From Bullera alba (taxonomy: Eukaryota > Basidiomycota > Tremellomycetes > Tremellales > Bulleraceae): a stretch of 64,000 nt of DNA. The notes beneath the pieces were generated by a model. That model saw nothing but the letters and a program-made list of their open reading frames with translations. It had not been told where the DNA came from and did no database searches. The DNA lies in the NCBI GenBank assembly GCA_001600095.1, contig BCIX01000004.1, forward strand, positions 500,586-564,585, given 5' to 3'. Below, piece by piece: positions 1 to 9,102 of the stretch; position 1 is the stretch's first letter; each line of letters starts with the position of its first letter. The position numbers and the translations under genes were made by a program.

Positions 1-2031
1 TCCACTGGTATAATGTGTATAGCTGTACGCACCAAGGAAAGTGACGGCTTCTCGGCCGTCCAGCAGTCTGTGGTCGTACGTGAGGGCAACGACCATGATA
101 GGTCGAATGACTATTTGACCATCGACAACAACTGGCTTCTCCTTGATCGTGTGCATACCCAGCACGGCCGCCTGGGGCAGGTTGATACTGCGAGATATCA
201 GCATCTGTCTCATCGCTCGGCGTACTGTATCCACTCACATCGGGGTACCGTACAGAGAGCCAAAGACACCACCGTTGGAGATGGTGAACGAGCCACCGGA
301 CATGTCCTCGATACCGAGCTTGTTGTCTCGAGCCTGTGCACGAATTAGCCTTGTCCACCTCTGCTTCCACGCACCTTCTTGCCCAGCTCGGCGATGGCCT
401 TCTCAATCTCGACCAAACCCAAAGCCTCGGCGTTCCTCACGATAGGCGTCACCAGGCCCTTTGGCGTGGCAACAGCTACGCTCAAATCGACGTAATCTCG
501 GTACACTATGGTGTCACCGTCGATACTGGCGTTGGCGGCTGGGATCTCCTTGAGGGCGAGGATACTGGCTCGGGCGAAAGCGCTCATGAAACCGAGCTTG
601 ACACCGTCGGCCTTGAGCACGCCGTCCTTGTACAGCTTCCTGAACTCCATGATCGAAGACATGTCTATCTCGTTGAAGGTGGTCAACGAGGCGGCGGCAT
701 TTTGCGACTGCTTCAGTCTGCTAGCGATGGTCTGTCTCATTCTAGACATCTTGACCTGTATCGGGAGATCAGCTTCTCCCCAATAAGGCAAGCTCGCTCA
801 ACTCACCCTCGTCTCGTTTCTGCTACCGGCGACCTTCTCCTTTGGTGCCTCCTCTTTGCTCGCGCTCTCCTTCTTTGGGGCAGGTTTGGGAGCCTCCTCG
901 GACTTCTTTGGCGCTGGCTTCTCCTCTGAGCTCTTCTGCATACCAGGAGCCTTCTCATCCTGCTTCTTGTGCGTGTCTTTCGGTGCGTCCTTCTCCTTCT
1001 TTGCCTGGGGAGCCGCCTCCTCCTTGTTGCCCTCTTCTGGGTTCTTTGGTTCCGACCGAGCTCCACCCTCTGGAGCGGCCTTTGGCGCCTCGTCCGATTT
1101 TGTCGAAGATCCCTCTCCTGGTTCTATCCTCAGCAGATCCTGGCCGACCTGGACAGTCTCCTCCTCCTGAGCTAGTAGCTCGACAATCTTGCCCGACATT
1201 GGCGCGTTGACCGAGACGTCAATCTGGGAGACGGATCGTCAGCTCTCACATCTGCACGTTATGCACAGCTGACCCACCTTGTCAGTCTCGATGGTAGCAA
1301 TCTCCTCGTCCTGGGTGACAGTGTCTCCGACCTGTTTGTTCCATTGTTTCAAAGTTCCTTCAGTGATAGACTCGGCCTACGAAGTGTCAGCTTGAGTCCG
1401 TTGCTCATCATCGAATGCTTATCTCACCATTTGAGGGACTTTGACGGTCTCGGCTGCAAGAGCATCGCGTCAGACACCGACAAACCACCTCGACGACATC
1501 GCCTTACTTACCTAGCAGGAGGGTGGAAGTGTGGAAGGAAGATCGGGCGTTGAGACTTGAGCTCGCAAGAAGAGCTCGGGACCTACTCTGATCAGTATTT
1601 CAACCATGTAGAGTAGAAGACTTCCTCCACTCACAGCTGCTGTTGTGGTTTAGCCACTCGAGCAACGGAAAGACCCCGAGCGCATCGTTTCGAGCTCGAG
1701 GCCCTTGCGGCCGTCGCCAGTGTTCTCGCCGGTGTCCTAAGCATAGTGATGGAAGTGGAGTTGAGGTGGGGTAGGATGAGAGGTGTGAGATGTCGATGGC
1801 GCCTGTGCTCGCTGTTGTCAACCTCGATGTCGGTGTCTGCGCTGCTGGGAGATGGGATGGACCACTCAGAGGATGTGTATGACGGAGTTGCACGAAGGGA
1901 GGGAAAAGTGCCACATCCGGTTTAAGCGAACCGCTTTTCGGGTATTTCGACCGCGTAGTGCCGAAGGGAGGAAGGGAGGTCCGTGCGGCGAATGCAGCCA
2001 AGTTGCAGCTACGCGTTGATGCGTTGGACAT
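1..2031 (-). CDS. KGD2: Dihydrolipoamide succinyltransferase, E2 of 2-oxoglutarate dehydrogenase (3' end beyond window)
   Basis: This is the E2 core of the mitochondrial 2-oxoglutarate dehydrogenase complex, which transfers succinyl from the lipoyl arm to CoA in the TCA cycle. The N-terminus (ATG at 2031) is Arg/Ser-rich with few acidic residues, like a mitochondrial presequence. A lipoyl domain is split over exons near 1380-1130 and carries the ETDK motif with the lipoylated lysine, followed by [17 protein letters not shown] Lys/Glu/Pro/Ala-rich linker (about 1130-800) follows. The catalytic domain starts with [13 protein letters not shown] (about 745) and contains [17 protein letters not shown] (about 290-240) and the active-site [11 protein letters not shown] (about 95-40). 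No classical peripheral-subunit-binding domain is seen, as in other KGD2 proteins. The last residues lie left of base 1. Pyruvate dehydrogenase E2 is excluded by the single lipoyl domain and the succinyltransferase-like catalytic sequence. Confidence 0.93.
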
Positions 2032-2360
2032 GATGGTCGCGAGCAGCCAAGACGCATGAGTGCCAAATCTTCTGTAGGTATGTCGACACCTCTTGGCCAG
2101 GAAGCGAGAACAAAATACATCGAAGACCATCTTGAACTATCTAACCAGTTACCATACAATATGAGAAGCGTCGACAGGTTTGGCATTGACAAAGCATCCC
2201 AGATGGCAGAGACCAAGATGGCAAGACGCTGAGATCTTATGAAGAAACAGACAATTACAAGTGACGAAGGACGCGAACAGAGAGATCTACCTAACGAAAC
2301 ATTCACGAGCTCCCTAGAAACCTTTCGAGCGACCACGCTCAGTCCGCCTTGAGAGAGACC

Positions 2361-3073
2361 TTACTCCAGCTTGGCGAGGAGCTCCGCTTCCAGGAGCAGG
2401 TAGTGCTCTCGTCGGCGAAGCTGGTCTGTGAGCTGGCCGGAGATCCGCTTGATGTTCCACGTGAACTCCTGTTCCGGAGTCACCGTGACGAGGTGGGGAT
2501 TGTGATCCGGCGTGTCGTCGTAGCTTGGGAATCGACGCAGCCTCTAGAAAGAATCTATGTCAGCGATGTTATGATGGCAAGTCAAAGCGAAGGTGGATGA
2601 GAGAAAGGGTGGGGAAGAGATGAAGGATAACTTACATAATGATCGGCCTCGAGCTTCTTCCACGACTCATGCAGCTCGCAGATACGTTTGTTGATGACAT
2701 ACAACTCGCCCCTTGCCACCGAGAGGTTGATGGCAAGGATCTCGCGATCCGAGAGCCTCACATCGTTGAGAACTGTTGGTGGAGCCTTGATCTCCCCTGT
2801 CAAACCCTTGGGCTTCGAGAACCTCTTGGATAGATTGTGGTGAATCACCACAGGGTTGACCTTGGCGAATACGTCTCGAGCGAAGATCTTCACCTTGAGC
2901 TTTCGCGACCGGGTGCCGTCGCTGGGCTTGGGTGGGAGCATGCCATAGTGCTCATCCTTGATGAATGAGGAGCTGTCGGAGGGAGGGAAGGACGAGGTGA
3001 TCGACGAGGTGGGGGAGGCTTTGCAGTCGGCCGGGGATGGGTTGGACTTCTCGAATAAACTCATCGTGACCAT
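2361..3073 (-). CDS. Unrecognised small protein with predicted C-terminal helices
   Basis: I do not recognise this family. Two coding exons are joined by an intron at about 2545-2635. The Ser/Pro-rich N-terminus is followed by a basic stretch (RSRKLKVKIFARDVF) and then a helical half (LSDREILAINLSVARGEL, HESWKKLEADHY). The last exon carries FTWNIKRISGQLTDQLRRRE and ends LLAKLE before TAA at 2361. The regular heptad-like Leu/Ile spacing suggests a coiled coil, perhaps a structural or complex subunit. The ATG at 3073 is the first in frame; 3064 is an alternative start. A likely 5'UTR intron (donor gtgagt near 3382, branch gctgac, acceptor near 3120) lies upstream, because the open frame continues above the ATG to that acceptor with no earlier ATG. 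Coding status is supported by clean splice sites; function is unknown. Confidence 0.7.
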
Positions 3074-3120
3074 GGCTTTTGATTGTTTGTCGGATGATGG
3101 CTGGGACGATTCAGCGAGCT

Positions 3121-3381
3121 ATGGGTAGGATGTCAGCCATTGTACCCGCTGAGGAAGAGATAGACACGGGTGAGAACGCGGGAAGTGAACGGAGGCTGAG
3201 AAGACGAGACGCGACGCGAGGTTGGGAAGTCAGGAACAGGATGCGTGTAAGAGGATAGTGGCGAAAGGGTAGAACGCGAAGCAAAGGATCCCTCACGAGT
3301 CACGAGTCACGACGCGACCTGACACGAACGACGGGCTTGGTCGCGCGAATACAGGACGAAGGGGAAACGGTCTACTCACTC
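3121..3381 (-). other. Probable 5'UTR intron of the 2361-3073 gene
   Basis: On the minus strand a gtgagt donor near 3382 and a gctgac branch site followed by a ..ccatag acceptor near 3121 frame a 260-nt interval. No ATG lies in the presumed upstream exon, so splicing would change only the leader. This is inferred from splice motifs alone. Confidence 0.4.
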
Positions 3382-4415
3382 TAGTAAGACGTGCTTGATG
3401 ATTGGTTCAAGGAGGTTTGGGCGCTGAGCGATGATGATGAAGAGCGAGTCGTGTGAATGTGAGGTGTTGAGTTTGACTGTAGGCTGTCGTATGATCGTCA
3501 GGCGATGGGGAAGAAGTGAGAAGTAAGGACACAATGGGTCTGTGCGACGTCTTATGTATCATGCCCCCTCGAGCTGCTCACACGGAACCTTCTACCAGCA
3601 AGTCAAAGTTCAAGACCCATGAGGGCCCAGTGGACCGCCATCTACGCGTATGAGGGAAGGAACATTAGCAGCCAGACACGAAACAGTCCAGATGGAAATC
3701 GAGATAATCCCGCGCATCGGCGATCTGAGTTGAGCGGGTCAACGTTCGTGGCAAGTCGATAGCCTTAGATGGACTGCCTGGGACGAGCGGTCGATGGCAA
3801 GAGCTCCGTTGAGCGGCGTCACGTGTGTGAGGGGGAAATGACTGTTGAGCTATTCGAGATTGGACCGGTTCGACGTCGAGTCCGCAGAGTCCCAGGTTCA
3901 TTTGCGCTGGTCCGTATCGGCTGACGCCTTGGTCCGGCGTATCACTTGTCCATGACAGCGGACCTGGGCGCTGCGCAGTGGCCATATAGAGAACAGCTAG
4001 ATAGACAGCTTTCTGTCAGGTCGACAGACTGACAGCTCTGCAATGGGTTCGCGGTCCCGGAATCATGATGTCATCGGCTACCCTGGCCGTGGAAACCGCC
4101 GCTGCTTCGCACAGTGGTGAATACTTGCCTACCCACGATCTCCCATACAATTAAGCCCAGATCTTAGATCGCCCCTCTGTAGCCCCCGTCTGCAGACCTT
4201 GGGTTGGAAGACTAGAGCCTCCTCCTCCTGCCCAGCTGCGTACAGTACGACTACATCAGCTCGCACCGGAGTCGACCGGTCACAGCGATCCGCGCGCCAC
4301 CCTGCGAGCCCACCTTTGCCTGCCTAGGGCCTAACTGGCAATTGACAATGGCTGCTCCCGCTGGAGCCTAAAATAAACCTTTGCGTAGGCGTCTCAAGAT
4401 ATCATCTTGTGGGAC

Positions 4416-4467
4416 CCATTCGTTCTGGGACCCATTTTGATCGTTCAAACTGACGGAATCAAAACCC
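4416..4467 (+). repeat. 52-bp direct repeat, copy 1
   Basis: This segment matches 4580-4631 at about 49 of 52 positions, with the core CCCATTTTGATCGTTCAAAC in both. An extra partial unit (gggacccatt) sits just upstream in this copy. The unit period is 164 bp. It could be a duplicated regulatory element or a mobile-element relic. Confidence 0.85.
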
Positions 4468-4579
4468 CCAATATTCTCCGCGCGGCGAGCTGCACCCTCG
4501 CCTAACCAAGGTGGTAGCATGTTGCCAGTGCCTAAACCGCAACCCGAGTTAGGCTCCTCAAAGCTACCCTCTTAATATG

Positions 4580-4631
4580 CCATTCGTTCTCCGACCCATT
4601 TTGATCGTTCAAACTGACGGAACCAAAACCC
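4580..4631 (+). repeat. 52-bp direct repeat, copy 2
   Basis: Second copy of the 4416-4467 repeat. It differs at two adjacent-type positions (ctgggacc versus ctccgacc) and at one base near the end (aatc versus aacc). Sequences between and outside the copies are not alike. Confidence 0.85.
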
Positions 4632-5313
4632 TCCGGCTGCCGGACTGTTGCCGGCCGGCGGCCCGACCGTGGCACGTGGCCGTCGCGGATTTCTCGATCT
4701 CTTCGAGTCAACCTCGTCTTGTCCTCAATCTTGTCTTGTACTTCCTCGAATAAATGGATCTGTCGACTGCGTACGATGGACACAACGGCGGTACGGCAAC
4801 AGTGTAACCATACCTGCTCGGGCCCGGTAGCTTATCAGGATCCTCACGAAAAGCTCTGGGTTTAGGCCTTCCATCTCCTCAGCTGGTACATACACCCGCA
4901 GGCCCCAAAAGCTTCATCTACAAACGCCTTCCAACCAGCTTCGATCATCGCTCGCAGATGAGCGTATCTGATTCTGGGAAGACTTTCTTGGGATATGACT
5001 GCCGTGACAGACTTCGTCGCCTACTCGTACGGTTCACACTGTCACAGCCTTCGGAAAAACTGAGCTCGACATGATCAGCGGAATAGACACCCAAACGATC
5101 TCCTTCTGGTCGAAAATGCAATTTATCCTGAGGATCAAGTATGGTACATAATTCTTTTGGACGCCTGGACGACAGATGGGTATGAGCTCTCGATCGGATT
5201 TCCCATGATCCCAGTTTCCCACTTAGCACGCCATGAAAGGATATCAAGTGTGATACTGTCCACCAGGAATTCCCACGATCCGTCATGGTCGATGTTCAGT
5301 ATACCGAGGCGCT

Positions 5314-5334
5314 GCTTCTGGCCGAGATGGCAAT
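5314..5334 (+). promoter_or_regulatory. Conserved upstream block shared by the duplicated gene pair
   Basis: GCTTCTGGCCGAGATGGCAA lies about 230 bp before the ATG at 5550. The same block, with one difference, is at 7492-7512, about 200 bp before the ATG of the paralogue at 7693. Retention within otherwise diverged flanks suggests either a regulatory site or recent duplication. Confidence 0.5.
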
Positions 5335-5424
5335 CTAAATGATATCAGAAAGTCACACGGAGTGCAGTTTATCCGTACGACTTCGAGATGTCTGAGAATT
5401 GGAGGTGCCCAGATCCGTTTTTGA

Positions 5425-5438
5425 GGGTATAAGTACGG
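5425..5438 (+). promoter_or_regulatory. TATA-box region of the 5550 gene
   Basis: gggtataagtacgg lies about 120 bp before the ATG. The paralogue carries gggtatgagtacgg at the matching place (7580-7593), followed in both by a pyrimidine-rich leader. This is a plausible core promoter. Confidence 0.5.
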
Positions 5439-5549
5439 GAGGTTTCCCACCGATACGACTTCTCTCGCATTCTATCCCTCACTGCCAAACCTCATCTCTA
5501 AATCCCAACTACACCTCAAAATCAGACACAGCCAATCACACAACTCAAC

Positions 5550-6571
5550 ATGGCTGTCAAATCGTCAATGCGCTCCACCAGAGCCTCCAGTGTCGTCTCC
5601 GACGATGACGACGAGCTCTACGCGGGTGACTCGGAGCTCAACACCTCTGCCACCGACTTGCTCAGGATCATCAACAACTCCACCAAGTCTGTTCACAGCA
5701 TGATGACCAAGGGAGCTTCTATGGGCAACATATCCGTCGGCAAGCACATCGACGATCTCGCCCACGCCGTCAAGCTCTTGGAATCTGTGGGCTTGCAATC
5801 GCAGTACGATCTGGAGAATTGCGACAACCCGAACACGGACTGTGGCGACTGCCGCGAGGCGCTGACCAAGGTCTGGGACCCTCGATCCGTGAGTACCTTG
5901 ACACTCTTGCCGTCCTGCACCGCGAAGCTGACATATCATGTCTGGTAAAGAATGACAATGACGATGACGACGATATCGCAAGTGTCATCGAAGAGGAGTC
6001 TGCCGCCAAACCCAGCCAGCAGAGCGAGAGGCAATCGTTCGGCAATGACTACGGTATGCCGATCAAGCAGGCACAGTTCTCTCACAGTCCCACGGTTCAT
6101 TTCGGGCTCCCCACTCATGACACGGAGGCCCAATACAGTCGAGATCGCAACCCGATGCCTCCTCCTCCGTCAAGTCGACCGGAGATGTCCACCCGACCGG
6201 TGAGTCAGAGCCAGCCGCCGGTCGAATACAACGACTACGGAGTCCCCGCGAGTCGAGGTCCCAAACCCAAGAGCAACCTCAGCGAGGTACCCGGTCCGAC
6301 CATCAGGCAAAGTGAGTCCTCAGCTAGGACTGACACCAAGGTCCGTACCTCTCAAAGCAGCAAGATACCTCCTCCTCCGCCTCCAGGGTGGCCAGATCAT
6401 CAAAGGTCAAACAGGTCTTACACCACCCGAGACCCTCACAATCTCGCTACCGGGGTCACCTACCGCGATGACTCAGGCGGGCGGGGCAACTCACAGGCTG
6501 GACATTCAGAATTTGGCGGCGGCAGGAATGGATTTTGGGGCAACCACAACACCAGGCCGATTCGAATCTAG
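5550..6571 (+). CDS. Unrecognised acidic/proline-rich protein, tandem paralogue 1
   Basis: Exon 1 is 5550-5888, the intron 5889-5950 (gtgagt, branch gctgac, acceptor aag) and exon 2 5951-6571, giving 319 aa. The N-terminal ~110 residues form a compact domain: MAVKS start, YAGDSELN, helices around NSTKSVHSMM and HAVKLLES, and a Cys pair DCGDCREA. The rest is disordered: an acidic run after the intron, the FGNDYGMP and YNDYGVPASR motifs, and a PPPPPPGW stretch. The N-terminal domain and the NDYGxP motif recur in the gene at 7693, so the pair arose by duplication. No signal peptide or membrane segment is evident. I know no family name for it. Confidence 0.8.
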
Positions 6572-7491
6572 ACCGAAGAGCTCGACAGATTCACAGTGGT
6601 CAGTGAGTCACCGAGGTACTGGATGTAGTCTTGGAAAGGAGGTACTCAGGTTTTTGTGATTCTGTGATGATGGTAGCAGAGGGAGATAGACGGTGAAAGA
6701 TGGTGGTGACGATTGATAAGTCTTTGACGTATGACTTTGAGTCCGAGTATGCAGAACTAAACCCTCGCCGTCGATGTCCGGGTGAGCACGTTTGATTGCT
6801 GGCTGGCTGGGTGGCCTACTATAGTACGAGTAGTTATAATGCTCACACAGTATTTTGAAGTTGGGATGGTGTTGGACGCCTATACTTTCATGCTTGACGG
6901 TTGACTCTATCCGCCTATGCCTCGATCCACAGCCCTGGGAAGGCGCCTTACCAGCCCTCAGGCCCGCCTGTCCACGCCCTGCTATGCCCCCGCACCCGAG
7001 GGACAGCGAGACTGGTAAACATACTCACGGTGTAAACCGGGGCTGTACACGGGCAATTTGCAATCGACAGTGCGACACTCACGAGGTTTGATCACGGTCG
7101 CCGCGTAGAAGAGATTGTCTCACACTCAATCCTGCATCTCGGGCTTTACCCTCGACTGCACAATCATCTGCTCCAAATGACTCTTCCACAACCCTGTCAG
7201 AACACCGTTTCAAAACGATTCCTTTGTCACCAGCTCTGACGACTTGAATGTCTACGGCAATCTCTCCTCGCCTCTCGGTCTGAGAAGGCAGAGAAGCACT
7301 TCACCAAATGCTGATCCTTCATCCACTCAAGTCGAAAGTGCAAAATGCTGGTCGACGAGCATACTATGTCTGGATTGCAGATGGTGACATTGTCTCACTG
7401 TCGATTACACGTCTCACATAGCATCCTCGTCAAAGGATGCAAAGTGTCCCCAGCGACTGGCAAGATCCGGATTGGCCGATATGCCGGGGAA

Positions 7492-7512
7492 GCTTCTGGC
7501 CGAGATGACAAT
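7492..7512 (+). promoter_or_regulatory. Conserved upstream block, copy in front of paralogue 2
   Basis: Matches 5314-5334 with one substitution (GCTTCTGGCCGAGATGACAA) and lies at a similar distance from the start codon. Confidence 0.5.
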
Positions 7513-7579
7513 ATGAGGGATTCTCCACGACTACACAGGAGTCAGATCACCAGTTCAGAGCGATCCAGCTCGTTCTGAA

Positions 7580-7593
7580 GGGTATGAGTACGG
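7580..7593 (+). promoter_or_regulatory. TATA-like core promoter of the 7693 gene
   Basis: gggtatgagtacgg corresponds to gggtataagtacgg before paralogue 1. It differs by one base, which weakens the TATAA core, so the two genes may differ in expression level. Confidence 0.4.
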
Positions 7594-7692
7594 CAGGGCT
7601 GTCATGCTACACCTCCCCTCCCATCCCATTCCAGCCTCGACAACTTACATACCACCTCTGTTCTGAGTCCAGACACCGTCACACCTATCACC

Positions 7693-8812
7693 ATGGCTGT
7701 TAAATCAATTCCCTCCACAAGGACTGCCACTACCGTCTACGTCGATGGGCCCTACGCTGGGGACCCTACGCTCAACAACTCGTTCAGCTTTCTGCTCGGT
7801 TTGGCCAGCGACTCGATCCAGTCTGCAGAACGCATGATGGACATGGGCGCTTCGGCCGGTAACGGCTCAGTCCGCAAGCAACTTGACAACGCAGAGCACG
7901 CCTTCAAGCTCTTGCGATCGACCAGCGACGAGTCGCAGTTTGACTTGAAGAACTGCCTGCTCATGGCCTGTGATGATTGCCGTTCGGCACGTACCAGATC
8001 GTGGGACAGTCGTCTTTGGGTATGTCAGCTATGATCTTTCTCTGAGAAGTTGTTGAGCTGACGCAAGACGAAGGTGCCATCGATGGACAACGACAACGAT
8101 GATGTTGAAGTCGAGGTCGAGGACGAGCCCGTAACCAAGCCCAGCAAGAAGAACAAGAAGAACAAGAAGAAGAGCGACAGCTCCGCGCATACTCTCAACT
8201 TTGTCCCTGGTGATCCATTCTGGGAGCCCAAATGTCCGTCTACCTTGCCAGCTCAGTGAGTGCTCCAAGGTCGTTCTCAGGTATGTGTTCTCGACTCATA
8301 GATCGTCTTACAGATCGGACTTCTACCCTATCAACGACTTCTCTCATGTGGAAGTCGACAGCTTTCCCCGATCTGCCAACGACTACGGCGTGTCGGTCAA
8401 TCAAACCCAGCCGTCTGTCCACTTCGCCGACGACTATGGGGTACCCGTCACCCCAGCCCCCAGACCGGCCAGGAGCACCGCCAGCGATCTCAACCGACCC
8501 TCCGCCAGGCAGAGTGAGCCAACCAGGTCTTATGATACCGAGGAGACTTTCCAATTCGCGGGTCGGGACTACATCAAGGTGCCAGAGCCCAGTCACGAGT
8601 GGCTGCCCAAGTCGTTGGCACAGCGAAACAGATCATGCGTCGGATCCACCTATCAAGGTAACGGTGGTGTGACGGCCGACGCGTATTCGGATCTCGACGG
8701 CAGGAGCGGTCAAACCCACGTTCCCGATCTGTTCGAGAACTTGCACGCACCGGTCCGATATGATGGCCCCTGGGTCAAGTACAACGCCAAGCCGGTCGGA
8801 GCTTGGGACTGA
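7693..8812 (+). CDS. Unrecognised acidic/lysine-rich protein, tandem paralogue 2
   Basis: Exons are 7693-8019, 8074-8255 and about 8314-8812 (335 aa). Acceptor 8302 is also in phase and would add four residues. The start MAVKS, the PYAGDPTLN motif, the helix around EHAFKLLRST and the Cys pair ACDDCRSA match paralogue 1. After intron 1 comes an acidic run and then a lysine block (KKNKKNKKKS), absent from paralogue 1 and resembling a nuclear localisation signal. NDYGVSV and DDYGVPV correspond to the NDYGxP motifs of paralogue 1. It has one intron more than paralogue 1, splitting the region after the lysine block. Function is unknown. Confidence 0.78.
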
Positions 8813-9102
8813 TGGGACAGGGGAATTGGGATTGAGAGGGAATCATTTGGGTATTTGTGGTGGAGCTACTTGACGGATGGACTGGATTGACAGGGATAGT
8901 GAATGGCTGAGCTTTGACGTATGAGTATGCAGAAGTAAACCCCCGCTGCCGATGTTGCCAGCGGTCAGCTTGCTGTCTCACTGCTGGTATTGGAATGCCT
9001 GATACAGTACATTGATGATCCGAATGGTACAAATGCTTTGACACTTGACAGGTACACTCTATGCCTCGATCTACAACTTGCAGGTGGCTACACCCCGCAC
9101 GC

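Larger units (their letters stand above)
3383..5424. other. Intergenic region without a recognisable gene
   Basis: About 2 kb separates the 5' end of the minus-strand gene from the plus-strand gene at 5550. I see no ORF with homology or consistent splice sites. It contains the 52-bp direct repeat (4416-4467 and 4580-4631) and, at its right end, the promoter of the 5550 gene. Confidence 0.6.

Noticed and set aside
13..1210. Plus-strand open frames over the KGD2 region
   Set aside because: They are antisense shadows of a gene with clear lipoyl and acyltransferase motifs; none shows a protein family.
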